DNA from: Tritrichomonas musculus
Taxonomy: Eukaryota > Parabasalia > Tritrichomonadida > Tritrichomonadidae
NCBI GenBank assembly: GCA_039105265.1
Contig: JAPFFF010000044.1
Span: forward strand, 744,001 to 808,000
Length of the DNA: 64,000 nucleotides
Direction: 5' to 3'
The notes under the pieces are model-generated. The model had not been told where the DNA came from. It saw only the letters and a program-made list of their open reading frames with translations, and did no database searches. Made by a program: the position numbers and the translations under genes. This document shows positions 1 to 10,066 of this stretch, in pieces (the first letter of the stretch is position 1; each line of letters begins with the position of its first letter).

Positions 1-3000
1 ATGTCATTTCTAATTTCTATACCAGTGACTGCCAATGACTTCCACTTTTGCTTTTTCTTCACCATTCTTGGTGTGTGCACGTTTTTCATCTGAGCGATAT
101 GATTCAATGATCTCATGTCCCACACCTTGACTGTTCCCTCGTTTCCCCCTGTTACACAGTAGCTTTCGTTCGGATCGACAGCCAGTGCATGAATTCCTTT
201 TTCGTGCACATTTTTCAAAATTTTCAAAATCTCGTATTTTCTAGTGTCGATTGTGACCAAGCTTCCTTTGCTTGTTCCAACGACCACTTCGTTATACTTA
301 GGAGAGAAGACGATAGAAGTTGGGTTTCCAATCTTTTTCACGTTCATTGATGAAATCATTGCAGATCCGGGCGACAGAATTGAATCCCAAAAGACGATAT
401 TCGCATCGAACTCAATCGACGGTTTTTGGCAGGTTGCAAAGATCCCTGTTCCTTGGACGAACTCCAGAGCCTGGACGGACGATCCGTGCGTATCGTAAGT
501 AACGTAAGGCCTGCTACAATTGTCCAAACAAAAAGAGAACAACGAGACATAATTCAATTGTGCAGCGGCGAACATCGTGCCTGCTGTCTGGAAGCCGAGA
601 GCGGTGCACTTCGACTTGAGTTTGCTGTGAAAAATAGAAATTCGTTGGTTCTCGTCGATGTCGAACTTGCGCGCATAGATGTTGCCGTCGTAGTCGGTGA
701 CAAGCATGTAATCCTCACTCGGATGGGGGATGACATAGCAAGGCTTCTTCGAAGGCTTGATTCTGTCAGATCGATGGTGAAATAACGGACATGTATCGGA
801 CGCTTTCAATGGAATCTCGCCCGCTGGAAATGTCTGACTTATTGAGTATGAAATCAAGGTTTCATCGCTTTGAATGTTGGGCTCGTAAGTTTCAGCAACT
901 TCTTCATCGTAAACAAACTCATTCAATTCATTGTTTTGGTCGTTTAAATCACTCACTTCACTCGTGATTTCTTCATCTTTCATGTTGCGATGCTTAAGTC
1001 CTTGCGAAGTGGCTGCCCAGATCAAGTCCTTCCTCATACAGAACGACGTGACGCCGCCTTTAAAACGTGCAATTTTCTTCATATTTTGCAATCTGGAGCC
1101 TTCTTTAAAGTTCGTTATTTCTAGCGAGTGGATGTCAGAATAATTGCCAATCATTTCTCGACAGAAAGAATATATTTTCTTCTCTCTATCGTTCTTGTTC
1201 AGCATGAATTTGAATAGCTTGTCAACGGTCTTATTTTGGATTGTCACTTTTTTGAGTGAAGTGATGTGAAGAAAAACGGGGTATTTCAAAAATGAATAGA
1301 TGAAGAATTGCATATTCAAATACATCAACTTTTTGAGTGATGTCAAAAACGGTTGATATTTGACCTTTTCTATTTGAATTTTTTCAATTAAGCAAACAAA
1401 TTCATCAATTAACATCATGTCAAATAACGGCCACATGAAATGATACAAGTCGTCTTGCTTAATCGACGGATAAGAGAAGATATTTTCTTTCTTTTTCGAA
1501 ATGAAACTGACGGAGTTGTAGTCATATTCTTCTCTTTTCTTAGTAACCGAGATATTTTCTGGGAAGGCAATTTCAACTTTTATTTGGTCGATGAGAGTTT
1601 GAGGGAATTTGAATTTATTCCTCGAGAAATTCATCTGTTGTTCAAACAAAGCAAGAAGGAGTTCTGAGTTCATATTGTGGCAGCCAACAATGAAGAATCC
1701 TGTCAATACAAAGGCAACGATAGAACGAATTTCTGGGTATGCTTGGCCGACCAATTCCTTATTGAAATAGGTCGATATTCCCCAAATTGTGTGGGACACC
1801 TGTGCCACTTGCTGTGATGTCAAAAACGATGATATTAACAAATCAGGAAGGTTTGAAATCGAATGACACAAAGAGACGATATACTTAAGCTTCGATATCG
1901 AATCAGAAAGAAGAAGAAGTCTTCGATAAATGAACGCACAACGCTGACACATACGAATCAAGAAGTCGCGAAGGTGAGGATGCACTGAAGTCACACAATT
2001 ATCGAATTTTTCAATTTCTTTACCAATTGTTGGAATTATTTCTTCCACTTCTTTCAAGTCCAACGATTGTTCAAGGAAGGTTTCTAGTCTGAGACGAGTG
2101 ATGTTAAACAAGACCAATTTTGTATTGAAATCGGATTCAGATTGAGACGATTCAGAGAGGTTTATTTCACACGATTCTTCAGTATTTTCTTCTTTGGTAA
2201 ATTCCTTTTGATTGATCTGATCAAGAATTTCATTCATACTATGATAACGAACAAGAGACTGTTGAAAAGTGTCTCTGAAATTCGTGATGAATTCACTCTG
2301 AAAATTGTCACTGTCAGATTCTGAATCATCTTCATTTTCGTCAATTTCTTGATCAACTAAATCATCAAATGTTGATGATTCATCAAAATCATCAAAGTCG
2401 TCCAAGTAATTTGAATAGCCAAAGATGTCTTCATATCTAAATTCAGGCTTGTTTGCTCCTTCTTTTTTCTTGTTGTTTGAATGACGATGCTTTCTTTTAT
2501 CATTTAAATCATCATCTTCAAAATCATCCTCATTTTCCTCAAATTTATCATCTGTTACTTTTCTATGAATTTCAATATTGTCACTCAAAACTTCATCGTC
2601 TTCATCATCTTCACAGTTACTCAGCTTTCGAAATGATTGAAAAGAAATTGAAGGAATCATTTTCCTCTTTTTTTGATTGCCTTCTCGAATTTGCACATTT
2701 CTAATAATGTCACTATCAAACTTGCAACTGACATTAGAACTAATATTGGCAGTGTTTGATGCTGTTGCTGCTGGTGTCTGGGTTGCTGATGTTATTTCTT
2801 CACTTTGATTTAAGTAGTTTATGAATTGTGTTGCTAAGAAAAAGTGGCCTGCTAAAAGAAGGGATCTTGATACTTCTCTAACCGTTTCTATCGTAGGCTT
2901 CATCACCTCACATACACAGAAACGAATGTCACCAAATATCCTCATGTCGTTGTAGAAAAAGCCAGGCTGCATCTGCCTCATCCGTTGAGATAAATCAATT

Positions 3001-6000
3001 TCTTTATTGAATGCAATGTTATTAAAAAGTGAAACAGCAGCGAGGTCATTTTTATTAACAGCTTCTTTGATCAAAACGTTCTTTACATAATTCAAACAAC
3101 GTTCTTTATTATCAGAGAAGTATGCTAATAAGTATGAAAGTGAATAATCATGAATATTGTTGTTGCAGACATTCAAAGCTGTATCGAATTTTCCCGCCAA
3201 AATAAACATCGCACAACAGACATGGAACGAATGCTTCGACAAAGCCGAATAAGCGTTATTTAGTGCACTTTTTATATTTTTAGGTGTCGAGAAATCTCGA
3301 ATAAAGAACGAAGCTCTCGCTTCATCTCCAACAGACGAAAAAAGATGATGAAGTGCTCTGAAACGCTTAAAAAGAACAAGAAACAAAATTGACAAATTCC
3401 GATTCACTCCGAAATCACGAATTGAAATTGAGACCAATGTTTCTTTCAATTTTGACAAATCACACCAATAAACAACACCGCAACGTTCAATTTCATCCCA
3501 AGATTGAATATCCAGCATGCTAAGCAGCTTCACTTTCTCATGCGACATTAAAGCACAGCAAACAATATCGAAAGGAATATGAAATTTTTCAGAGAAAAGA
3601 ACAGCACGGTAATAAACAAGTGCTCTTCTATCGATGATATCGAACGATATTGAAGAGATCAATTTCAATTTTTTTAAGATGTATAAAAAGCGGTTATTTT
3701 CGGTTTTTAAATCGTTATTCATAAAGAGGGACTTTTTCTTAGTGACGATATCTTTTGATTCAATTTTTTCATTCTCGTTCTCAATTTTTTCAATTAACGA
3801 TTCAATGTGTGTCAGAAAATTCTTAGAACAAAGATGCTTCCCTTCTTTGTCAGTTTCTTCTGGCATGTCTAAAATGTACTTTTTAAAGACCATTTTACAA
3901 TCCTTCTCATTGAAATTCTTATCGTAATACTTGATCATTTTTGAGACAAGATTTATCCTTCCAGAAATAGCAAGCGGTGAAATAACCGTCGAATGAAGAT
4001 CAGGAACAGATAACGTTAAACTAACCAATGAATGATGTATCGTTGGCAGTTTAATATTCGAGTCAAGAAAGCAAGTATTCATGAATTTTGTCAATGCAAA
4101 AATTTGTCCATATGAAGAATAAATTAAAATTCCATTCCCCATCCATCCGAGTGCTGAAACGTTCTCCGCCTTGCAAGAAGAGACCAAGTTTAACGAAAGC
4201 AATGATTCTGTGAATTCGTGACTTTTTCGGCCAGTGAAAAAGAGTTTGATTTCATTCTTGCAAGCAACAGCTAAAAAGCCATTTGAAAGACAAGAAGACA
4301 CGTGTGGTTCTGCATCTTCATCTAAAGGAAACTTCTCGAAAATCTCAAATTTACTAGTTTTACTCATTAATTGTCTTCCCATGTAAATGTGCTTGTGTGT
4401 TAGGATGCACATTGTCGATGGTCTTGAATGAATAACATTAACGATTTCCTCATCGTCTTCCATTTCGATTTCAAATGACTTTATCCAAACGATAGGCTTC
4501 TCTCTTTCTTTTTCATTCAAAGCGAGCTTTATTGAGATAATTTTCTTCTTTGTTGCAATTTTGTAGATGCATTTCGTGTACTCTTTATCAGACATCGAAA
4601 GATAGCCTGGAATTCCAGTCGTAAAAGTGTCATTTTCATCGCATATTAAATGATAAAGAATGTTCACTTTTTGATCTTCAAGACAACAGATATAAAAAAC
4701 ATCAGTAAACAAAGCAACAAAGAAGATTTGATTCATTAAATTCGTGCTCATTACATTCAAATCAATGATCTTTCCTTTCGATTTGAAATTTGAATGCAAA
4801 TGAAAAATACGACCAGATATGCATTTAATAGGATCGTAATTCAACAGAAAAATTTCGTTACTTCGATAACCGATGATTTGATTTGAATTTTTCACAAAAT
4901 CGGCAATTTCAACATCAGAGCCAATTGTGAACTTGAATTCAATCAAAAAATAAGGATCGTAAACATCAGAATCATCAACTTTCCAAAAGGACGCAGTTCC
5001 GCTTTCGTCGATTGAAATCATGAAAGGTTGAGTATCGTGAATTTTGAACATTTTTATCTCTGATTGGTGTCCTTTTAAAAGGCCGATGATTGAGAAAGGG
5101 TTCGGCGTTCCAGTGACGATATCAGAAGCGATCAACGTATGACTTCTTTGGTCTTCAATTATCAATGACACGATTGATTTTTTCTTCTGTTTTTTGCCAT
5201 CATTATTATCAATCAGTTGGTACTGCTTACTGTATGTTGCAAAGAAACAACTGAATTTCGGTTTGAACGCTCTTTCTAGATTCAAAAATTGTGTGCGTGT
5301 TTGGTCGATTAACAGAACTCTCTTCAACTTCGGCGTGCTTCTTACACTGAGGCTCAAACCGCTCAATTCCCAAATACTCAATTTTAGGTCCCTATGAAGT
5401 AGGAGGACCCATGACTTGTTCCTCTCAATCTCACGTGGGTCCGGGACCGAACTGAACCTTGAATTTTTGTCCCGAATTTGAATGTGACCGTTACCATTTG
5501 CAAAATTGTCTGTTGTCAACGAAATTTGCTTCGAGCTTATCATTTTGGAGGTCGTCATGATGAAGCTGCCTGCAGCTATCGGATGTGTAGGAATGGATGC
5601 TGCTACATGGAATGAAAGACGCTCTAAAACGCAAGTTTCAATCCAGATTCGAGCGACTCCGTCTTCGGTGATTGACATGAAGCTGCAGCGCTCGTAAAGG
5701 TCTTCTGAAAGGCGCCATGAAATAGAAATTACTTTCGTGGGATGGGTAAGAATTAAGCGTCTGTAGTCAGTTGTTGACGATGGTCCATGATACCAAATAT
5801 GGATATCTTGTTTATTCTGTTGAAGCGTAAGTATGAAACGGGAATCACGGGAAAAGGCACAGTAATTGGTTTTGGTGTGTTCTATGAAAATTGGTTGAAG
5901 ATTGGCGCCTGGTTGTATAATTGATTGATAATCGTATATAGAAAAATCGTCGGAGGCAATGCATAACTTGGATAATTTATCTAAAAAATTCCAGCTGATA

Positions 6001-6332
6001 CATTTTCCAATTGATGACATCTTAAGTTTTTTAACATGATGCCAGCCATCTTTATCTGGTTCCCAAATATTTAAATTGTAATCTGTTCCACATGATGATA
6101 TTTTCCCTGAATGCTGTGCCCACGCAACTGCTGTAACATATGATCCAGGCTCATGTTGACAAAGAGATGCTATGATTTTTAGATAGTTTGATACAATAAT
6201 TACTTTGTTTAAAGAACCATATGCAATAACTTGTTGGCCTTGAAAATATGTAAATGAAATACAATATGGATATTTGTCATTTGCTATCCCTGGGTTAATT
6301 AATTTTGATTCAACTTCAATGGGAAAATTCAT
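1..6332 (-). CDS. DMXL/RAV1: DMXL/Rav1-like WD40 protein (RAVE complex), C-terminus beyond window
   Basis: The frame starting at the ATG at 6332-6330 stays open to base 1, so at least 2,110 residues are encoded and the C-terminal end lies outside. The N-terminus carries WD40 blades (for example NLNIWEPDKDGWHH near residue 90). The middle has a helical block resembling the Rav1p_C domain: an LFSSVGDEARASFF segment followed by NAYSALSKHSFHVCCAMF, the order seen in animal DMXL proteins. Residues about 1225-1345 are a very acidic linker. The last stretch has a second WD40 set (FWDSILSPGSAM, HEKGIHALAVDPNESYC, GTVKVWDM) that tracks the DMXL C-terminus. In yeast and animals this subunit (Rav1, rabconnectin-3alpha) reassembles the V-ATPase on endosomes and lysosomes. 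No clear initiator precedes the ATG. Family call is by remembered motifs. Confidence 0.85.
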   Translation of the reverse strand, partial: MNFPIEVESKLINPGIANDKYPYCISFTYFQGQQVIAYGSLNKVIIVSNYLKIIASLCQHEPGSYVTAVAWAQHSGKISSCGTDYNLNIWEPDKDGWHHVKKLKMSSIGKCISWNFLDKLSKLCIASDDFSIYDYQSIIQPGANLQPIFIEHTKTNYCAFSRDSRFILTLQQNKQDIHIWYHGPSSTTDYRRLILTHPTKVISISWRLSEDLYERCSFMSITEDGVARIWIETCVLERLSFHVAASIPTHPIAAGSFIMTTSKMISSKQISLTTDNFANGNGHIQIRDKNSRFSSVPDPREIERNKSWVLLLHRDLKLSIWELSGLSLSVRSTPKLKRVLLIDQTRTQFLNLERAFKPKFSCFFATYSKQYQLIDNNDGKKQKKKSIVSLIIEDQRSHTLIASDIVTGTPNPFSIIGLLKGHQSEIKMFKIHDTQPFMISIDESGTASFWKVDDSDVYDPYFLIEFKFTIGSDVEIADFVKNSNQIIGYRSNEIFLLNYDPIKCISGRIFHLHSNFKSKGKIIDLNVMSTNLMNQIFFVALFTDVFYICCLEDQKVNILYHLICDENDTFTTGIPGYLSMSDKEYTKCIYKIATKKKIISIKLALNEKEREKPIVWIKSFEIEMEDDEEIVNVIHSRPSTMCILTHKHIYMGRQLMSKTSKFEIFEKFPLDEDAEPHVSSCLSNGFLAVACKNEIKLFFTGRKSHEFTESLLSLNLVSSCKAENVSALGWMGNGILIYSSYGQIFALTKFMNTCFLDSNIKLPTIHHSLVSLTLSVPDLHSTVISPLAISGRINLVSKMIKYYDKNFNEKDCKMVFKKYILDMPEETDKEGKHLCSKNFLTHIESLIEKIENENEKIESKDIVTKKKSLFMNNDLKTENNRFLYILKKLKLISSISFDIIDRRALVYYRAVLFSEKFHIPFDIVCCALMSHEKVKLLSMLDIQSWDEIERCGVVYWCDLSKLKETLVSISIRDFGVNRNLSILFLVLFKRFRALHHLFSSVGDEARASFFIRDFSTPKNIKSALNNAYSALSKHSFHVCCAMFILAGKFDTALNVCNNNIHDYSLSYLLAYFSDNKERCLNYVKNVLIKEAVNKNDLAAVSLFNNIAFNKEIDLSQRMRQMQPGFFYNDMRIFGDIRFCVCEVMKPTIETVREVSRSLLLAGHFFLATQFINYLNQSEEITSATQTPAATASNTANISSNVSCKFDSDIIRNVQIREGNQKKRKMIPSISFQSFRKLSNCEDDEDDEVLSDNIEIHRKVTDDKFEENEDDFEDDDLNDKRKHRHSNNKKKEGANKPEFRYEDIFGYSNYLDDFDDFDESSTFDDLVDQEIDENEDDSESDSDNFQSEFITNFRDTFQQSLVRYHSMNEILDQINQKEFTKEENTEESCEINLSESSQSESDFNTKLVLFNITRLRLETFLEQSLDLKEVEEIIPTIGKEIEKFDNCVTSVHPHLRDFLIRMCQRCAFIYRRLLLLSDSISKLKYIVSLCHSISNLPDLLISSFLTSQQVAQVSHTIWGISTYFNKELVGQAYPEIRSIVAFVLTGFFIVGCHNMNSELLLALFEQQMNFSRNKFKFPQTLIDQIKVEIAFPENISVTKKREEYDYNSVSFISKKKENIFSYPSIKQDDLYHFMWPLFDMMLIDEFVCLIEKIQIEKVKYQPFLTSLKKLMYLNMQFFIYSFLKYPVFLHITSLKKVTIQNKTVDKLFKFMLNKNDREKKIYSFCREMIGNYSDIHSLEITNFKEGSRLQNMKKIARFKGGVTSFCMRKDLIWAATSQGLKHRNMKDEEITSEVSDLNDQNNELNEFVYDEEVAETYEPNIQSDETLISYSISQTFPAGEIPLKASDTCPLFHHRSDRIKPSKKPCYVIPHPSEDYMLVTDYDGNIYARKFDIDENQRISIFHSKLKSKCTALGFQTAGTMFAAAQLNYVSLFSFCLDNCSRPYVTYDTHGSSVQALEFVQGTGIFATCQKPSIEFDANIVFWDSILSPGSAMISSMNVKKIGNPTSIVFSPKYNEVVVGTSKGSLVTIDTRKYEILKILKNVHEKGIHALAVDPNESYCVTGGNEGTVKVWDMRSLNHIAQMKNVHTPRMVKKKQKWKSLAVTGIEIRND

Positions 6333-7317
6333 TTTTTTTTTGTAATATCAATTTGAATTGGCTATTGAATTTTTTTTTTATCAAAATTAATTATTTTCGG
6401 TATTTATTAAAAAATATTCAATATTTAAATATATTAAGCATTATTATAAATTTAATAAATTAAATTTAATATTAATATATAATTAATTAAGTAAAATATT
6501 ATATAAAAACAAAGATATCAATGATATTGTTAAGACCTCTCAAATATTGGAGTATATTCAATTTTTGACTGTGATTAATTTAAAAAGTTTGAAAAAAATA
6601 AATTGCTCGCAGCACTTAAAAAGTGTTACCTTTTTTATTCTTCTCAAAAACTGCGTTAAATTGTTTTTCCACATATATATATATAACACTGTTTTTATTA
6701 ATTTTAGATTATAATACAGACTTGATAACGTAACTTTTATCATATTCTTGTGAATATAGATAAACGCATAATTATCATATTCTTATAAAATAGAGTCATT
6801 TCATCGAAAACCCAAATAAATAGATAAATAGTATTGGTATTTGAAAAACATTCAAAAAAACACAATCTAATCAAACTTGTAATCATTTAGATTGAATTGA
6901 TTATCTATGATACAAGAGAGAAGTGAATATCAATTATCTTATCTATGATAATTTTTCATCACCAAACGATAGTATGTAAAACATGTAAACCAAAGAAAAA
7001 AGAACACTATATTTTTTTCATTGAAAATCTTTCAGAAAGTTAAAAATTTTCAAATTCTTCTTCGAATACTTTAATAAATTAATTCAACAAATAAAACCTT
7101 TTAGTTGTATTTTTATAGATAAAGCTGTTTTATTGAAAAATTATCGTACAAAATTTCAATAAAAAGTATTCAAAAAATTATCGTTAAAAAATTGTGATAA
7201 AGAAATATCTTCAAATATAGGTGTGCTAAAATTTTGTAAAGTGTCAAAATAAAGTACTCAAATTATTTTTTAAGGTCAAATGTCACTATAATGATATTTT
7301 ATTAATGTTTAATAACA
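6333..7317. other. AT-rich intergenic region
   Basis: About 1 kb between the divergent DMXL-like gene and the cysteine synthase remnant. It is mostly A and T with homopolymer runs and short TA repeats (near 6675). I see no coding frame with family resemblance, tRNA or rRNA. It should contain the promoter of the DMXL-like gene, but I could not identify an initiator motif there. Confidence 0.6.
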
Positions 7318-7324
7318 TCATTTT
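7318..7324 (+). promoter_or_regulatory. Trichomonad initiator (Inr) before cysteine synthase remnant
   Basis: TCATTTT lies 12-14 nt before the ATG at 7332, matching the known trichomonad Inr consensus TCA-Y-T/A. Its survival suggests the downstream gene decayed recently or is still transcribed. Confidence 0.6.
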
Positions 7325-7331
7325 TTATTTT

Positions 7332-8190
7332 ATGATTGCCAACTCAGTTCTTGATCTTATTGGAAACACTCCAATGGTTAGAATTAACATATTAAATACA
7401 AATAAAAATGTAACTGCCTATGCAAAACTTGGAGGTTTCGAACCATCAGTTTCAAAGATAGAATTTCTCTAAAAATGATTAATGAAGCAGAGAAAAGTGG
7501 CGAAATTTAAACACAAGAATAGGATTTGCAATAGTTGGTGCACAAAAAGGATACAAAGTCATTGTTGACATGAGTTCGTCTGTTTCTATTGAAAGAAGAA
7601 ACTTGATGAAAGCATTTGGAGCAGATGTTATTTTAACATCCGCTGATTTGGGAACAGATGGAGCTATTATGAAAGTGCGTGAAATGATGGTCAAAGAACC
7701 CGAAAAATATTTCAATCCAAACCAATTTTCAAACGAAAATAATAAATTAGCTCATCAAAAAACAGCTGATGAAATTTGGAAGCAAACAAATGGAAAAGTT
7801 ACTCATTTTGTTGCTTCTCATGGAACTTCTGGAACTTTGATGGGTGTTGGCAAAGTTTTAAAGCAATGCAATCCAAATATCAGGATCATTGAAGCACAGC
7901 CTGAAGAAGGACATAAAATTCAAGGCTTGAAAAACATGAATAAAGCAATTGTTCCCAAAATTTATGACCCAAAAATGGTGGACGAGCACATTATTATTCA
8001 CACTGAAGATGCTTACAAAGTTGCTCGAAGATTGTTGAAAGAGGAATCTTTGTTTATTGGAATGAGTAGTGGTGCTGCAATGAAGGCAGTTTTGGATATC
8101 CTTCCAACACTTCCAAAAGATAGCGTTGTTGTTGTCGTTTTCCCTGATAGAGGTGAAAAATATCTTAGTACAAAATTATATGAAATATAA
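7332..8190 (+). pseudogene. Cysteine synthase (OASS family, PLP enzyme), broken
   Basis: The start (SVLDLIGNTPMVRIN) and most of the rest (SIERRNLMKAFGADVILT, THFVASHGTSGTLMGVG, FPDRGEKYLSTKLYEI) match the fold-II PLP cysteine synthase family. Three lesions are visible. A frameshift near 7455-7462 sits just before the SVKDRI-type motif carrying the PLP lysine. A stop codon lies at 7508-7510. The substrate-binding PTSGNTG-type loop, which should follow directly, is missing, so the reading resumes at RIGFAIVGAQKGYKVIV. The 206-residue open frame from 7570 is only the C-terminal two thirds. In Trichomonas this enzyme makes cysteine from O-phosphoserine, one step downstream of the pathway begun by the neighbouring phosphoglycerate dehydrogenase. 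An assembly error could mimic a frameshift, but not easily all three lesions. Confidence 0.88.
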
Positions 8191-8810
8191 TATTAAAAAT
8201 AAATTTATAGAATTATGGGAACAATTGCTCATATTTTAATATATTATCTTTTGAATATGATGATGTAAAGATGAATATTCTTGAAAATCAAAATCAAAAA
8301 AAAAGATTTTTTATTATTTTTTTGTTTTCAAGCAGTATATATCATCTTAAGATGTATTTTCATTCTTTTAACGCCCTTTTTTAATATTTTAAGAATTCAA
8401 TATGATTTACCCGGATAATTATTCAAAAAAAAGTAAACATTTTTCGATTAATAAAAACTTTTTCAATAGATAAGTATTATTTGAATACATTTTATACCGA
8501 TATTCAAAATATTTCAATAAGCAAAAAAAATTCTTTGCAATGAAAATTATCATTTTTTTCAAAGAATTTTTCCTAATTTATCGGAGAAATTTCGGGATGT
8601 GATTTTCTAAATAAAATTGAATTTTAAAGTTAAATTAATGATAAAAAAAATAAATTCCAAACAAAATAATTTTATTATTAATTTTGAATTAATTCTCAGA
8701 AAAAAATTATCGTATCCATTTATAATCTCAATTTTTGAAAGAGATAAAAAATATTCTATTGAAAATTTCATTACACAAGCTTGTAAGAAGAAAAATGAAG
8801 CTTTTTGATT
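8191..8810. other. AT-rich intergenic region
   Basis: Some 620 bases of very AT-rich DNA between the cysteine synthase remnant and phosphoglycerate dehydrogenase. A 63-codon frame at 8617-8808 is Lys/Asn/Ile-rich with no family resemblance and is probably chance. Confidence 0.55.
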
Positions 8811-8817
8811 TCATTAT
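8811..8817 (+). promoter_or_regulatory. Initiator (Inr) of phosphoglycerate dehydrogenase
   Basis: TCATTAT matches the trichomonad Inr. The A expected at +1 (8813) gives a 10-nt leader before the ATG at 8823, which is typical of the group and supports the chosen start. Confidence 0.72.
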
Positions 8818-8822
8818 TATAA

Positions 8823-10007
8823 ATGGTGAAGATTCTAATAGCTGATTCTCTTTCAGAAGAAGTTGTTAAAACGTTCCAAGCAGATGGATACATTGTTCGA
8901 ATGGATCCAACAATCACTGATAAAACATTACCAAACGAAATTCAAGATAACGACATTTTAATTGTTCGAAGCACCAAAGTCACACGTGAAACAATTGACA
9001 AAGCTACAAATTTATCACTTATTGTCCGTGCAGGAGCAGGTGTTAATACGATCGATATTAAAGCAGCCTCAGAAAAAGGCATTTACGTAACAAACACACC
9101 AGGATGCAATGCGGATGCTGTTGCTGAGCTTACCATCGGTCAAATCATTGCCTGTGATCGACAAATTGTTCAAAATGCAATTAATTTACGAAATGGAAAA
9201 TGGACCAAGAAGAAGTTTCTCAATAGTCCAGGATTGAAAGGAAGGACGCTTGGACTTCTTGGTGCAGGCAATGTTGCACAACGAGTTATGAAGATTGCTC
9301 ATGCAATTGGAATGAACATTATCGTTTGGTCCTACTTTTTCGATGATAATGATGCAGAACGACTTGGTGTCACTCGAGTTCTAGATAAGATGGACGTTGC
9401 TAAGAATGCTGATGTTATATCAGTTCATATTCCGTACATGAAAGACACTCATCATTCTATTTCGAAGGAGTTCTTTGATGCTATGAAGCCAGGCGCAATT
9501 TTCATCAATACAGCGAGAGGCGAGATTGTTGATACGGAAGCTTTAAAGAACGCAATTAAAGAGAAAGGTATTCGTGTTGGTGTCGATGTCTTTGAAAATG
9601 AACCAACAAGTGGAACTGCTGATTTCAATCAAGTTGAATATGCTAAAATGTTGTCTTCTTCAACGTGCCACATTGGAGGTTCTACTTTACAAGCTTCTGA
9701 ATTAATTGCTCATGAAACAATTCGAGTTGTTGAAACTTACATTAAAAAAGGTGAACCGTTGAATTGCGTCAATATTGAAGCTGCACCTCAATGTGATGAA
9801 GTTTTATCTATCAGACACACTGGCGTTCTTCCTAAGATTCTTCAATATTTAAGCGACAAGAATGCAGAAATATTGTCGCTCAATAATAAAGTGTTGTCTG
9901 GTGGTGGAAGCCAAACTTGCAATATTCGTATTAAATGTAAGAATTGCAATGGACTTAAATTAAATGCAGTTAATGGTGTTTTAAGTGTTGTTACTACTTC
10001 GGAATAG
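8823..10007 (+). CDS. PHGDH: D-3-phosphoglycerate dehydrogenase
   Basis: A 394-residue NAD-dependent 2-hydroxyacid dehydrogenase that should oxidise 3-phosphoglycerate to phosphohydroxypyruvate, the first step of phosphoserine synthesis, in the cytosol. Visible features: the split substrate domain with RAGAGVNTID (69-78), the dinucleotide-binding GLLGAGN (144-150), NTARGEIVD with the substrate arginine at 232, the catalytic-pair glutamate at 260 (FENE) and histidine at 283 (STCHIGG). Residues about 325-390 look like a short ACT-type regulatory domain (LSIRHTGVLPKILQYLSDKN). Length fits the ~400-residue short form of the family. In trichomonads the pathway feeds phosphoserine to cysteine synthase, whose broken copy lies immediately upstream on the same strand. 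The frame is intact. Confidence 0.93.
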   Translation: MVKILIADSLSEEVVKTFQADGYIVRMDPTITDKTLPNEIQDNDILIVRSTKVTRETIDKATNLSLIVRAGAGVNTIDIKAASEKGIYVTNTPGCNADAVAELTIGQIIACDRQIVQNAINLRNGKWTKKKFLNSPGLKGRTLGLLGAGNVAQRVMKIAHAIGMNIIVWSYFFDDNDAERLGVTRVLDKMDVAKNADVISVHIPYMKDTHHSISKEFFDAMKPGAIFINTARGEIVDTEALKNAIKEKGIRVGVDVFENEPTSGTADFNQVEYAKMLSSSTCHIGGSTLQASELIAHETIRVVETYIKKGEPLNCVNIEAAPQCDEVLSIRHTGVLPKILQYLSDKNAEILSLNNKVLSGGGSQTCNIRIKCKNCNGLKLNAVNGVLSVVTTSE

Positions 10008-10066
10008 ATAAATTATAAATAAAATAGAGAATCAATATCAAATATTTTTTTTTTTTTTTTTTTTGA

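Noticed and set aside
8617..8808. 63-codon plus-strand frame before phosphoglycerate dehydrogenase
   Set aside because: Composition is that of AT-rich spacer (Lys/Asn/Ile), no initiator, no family resemblance.
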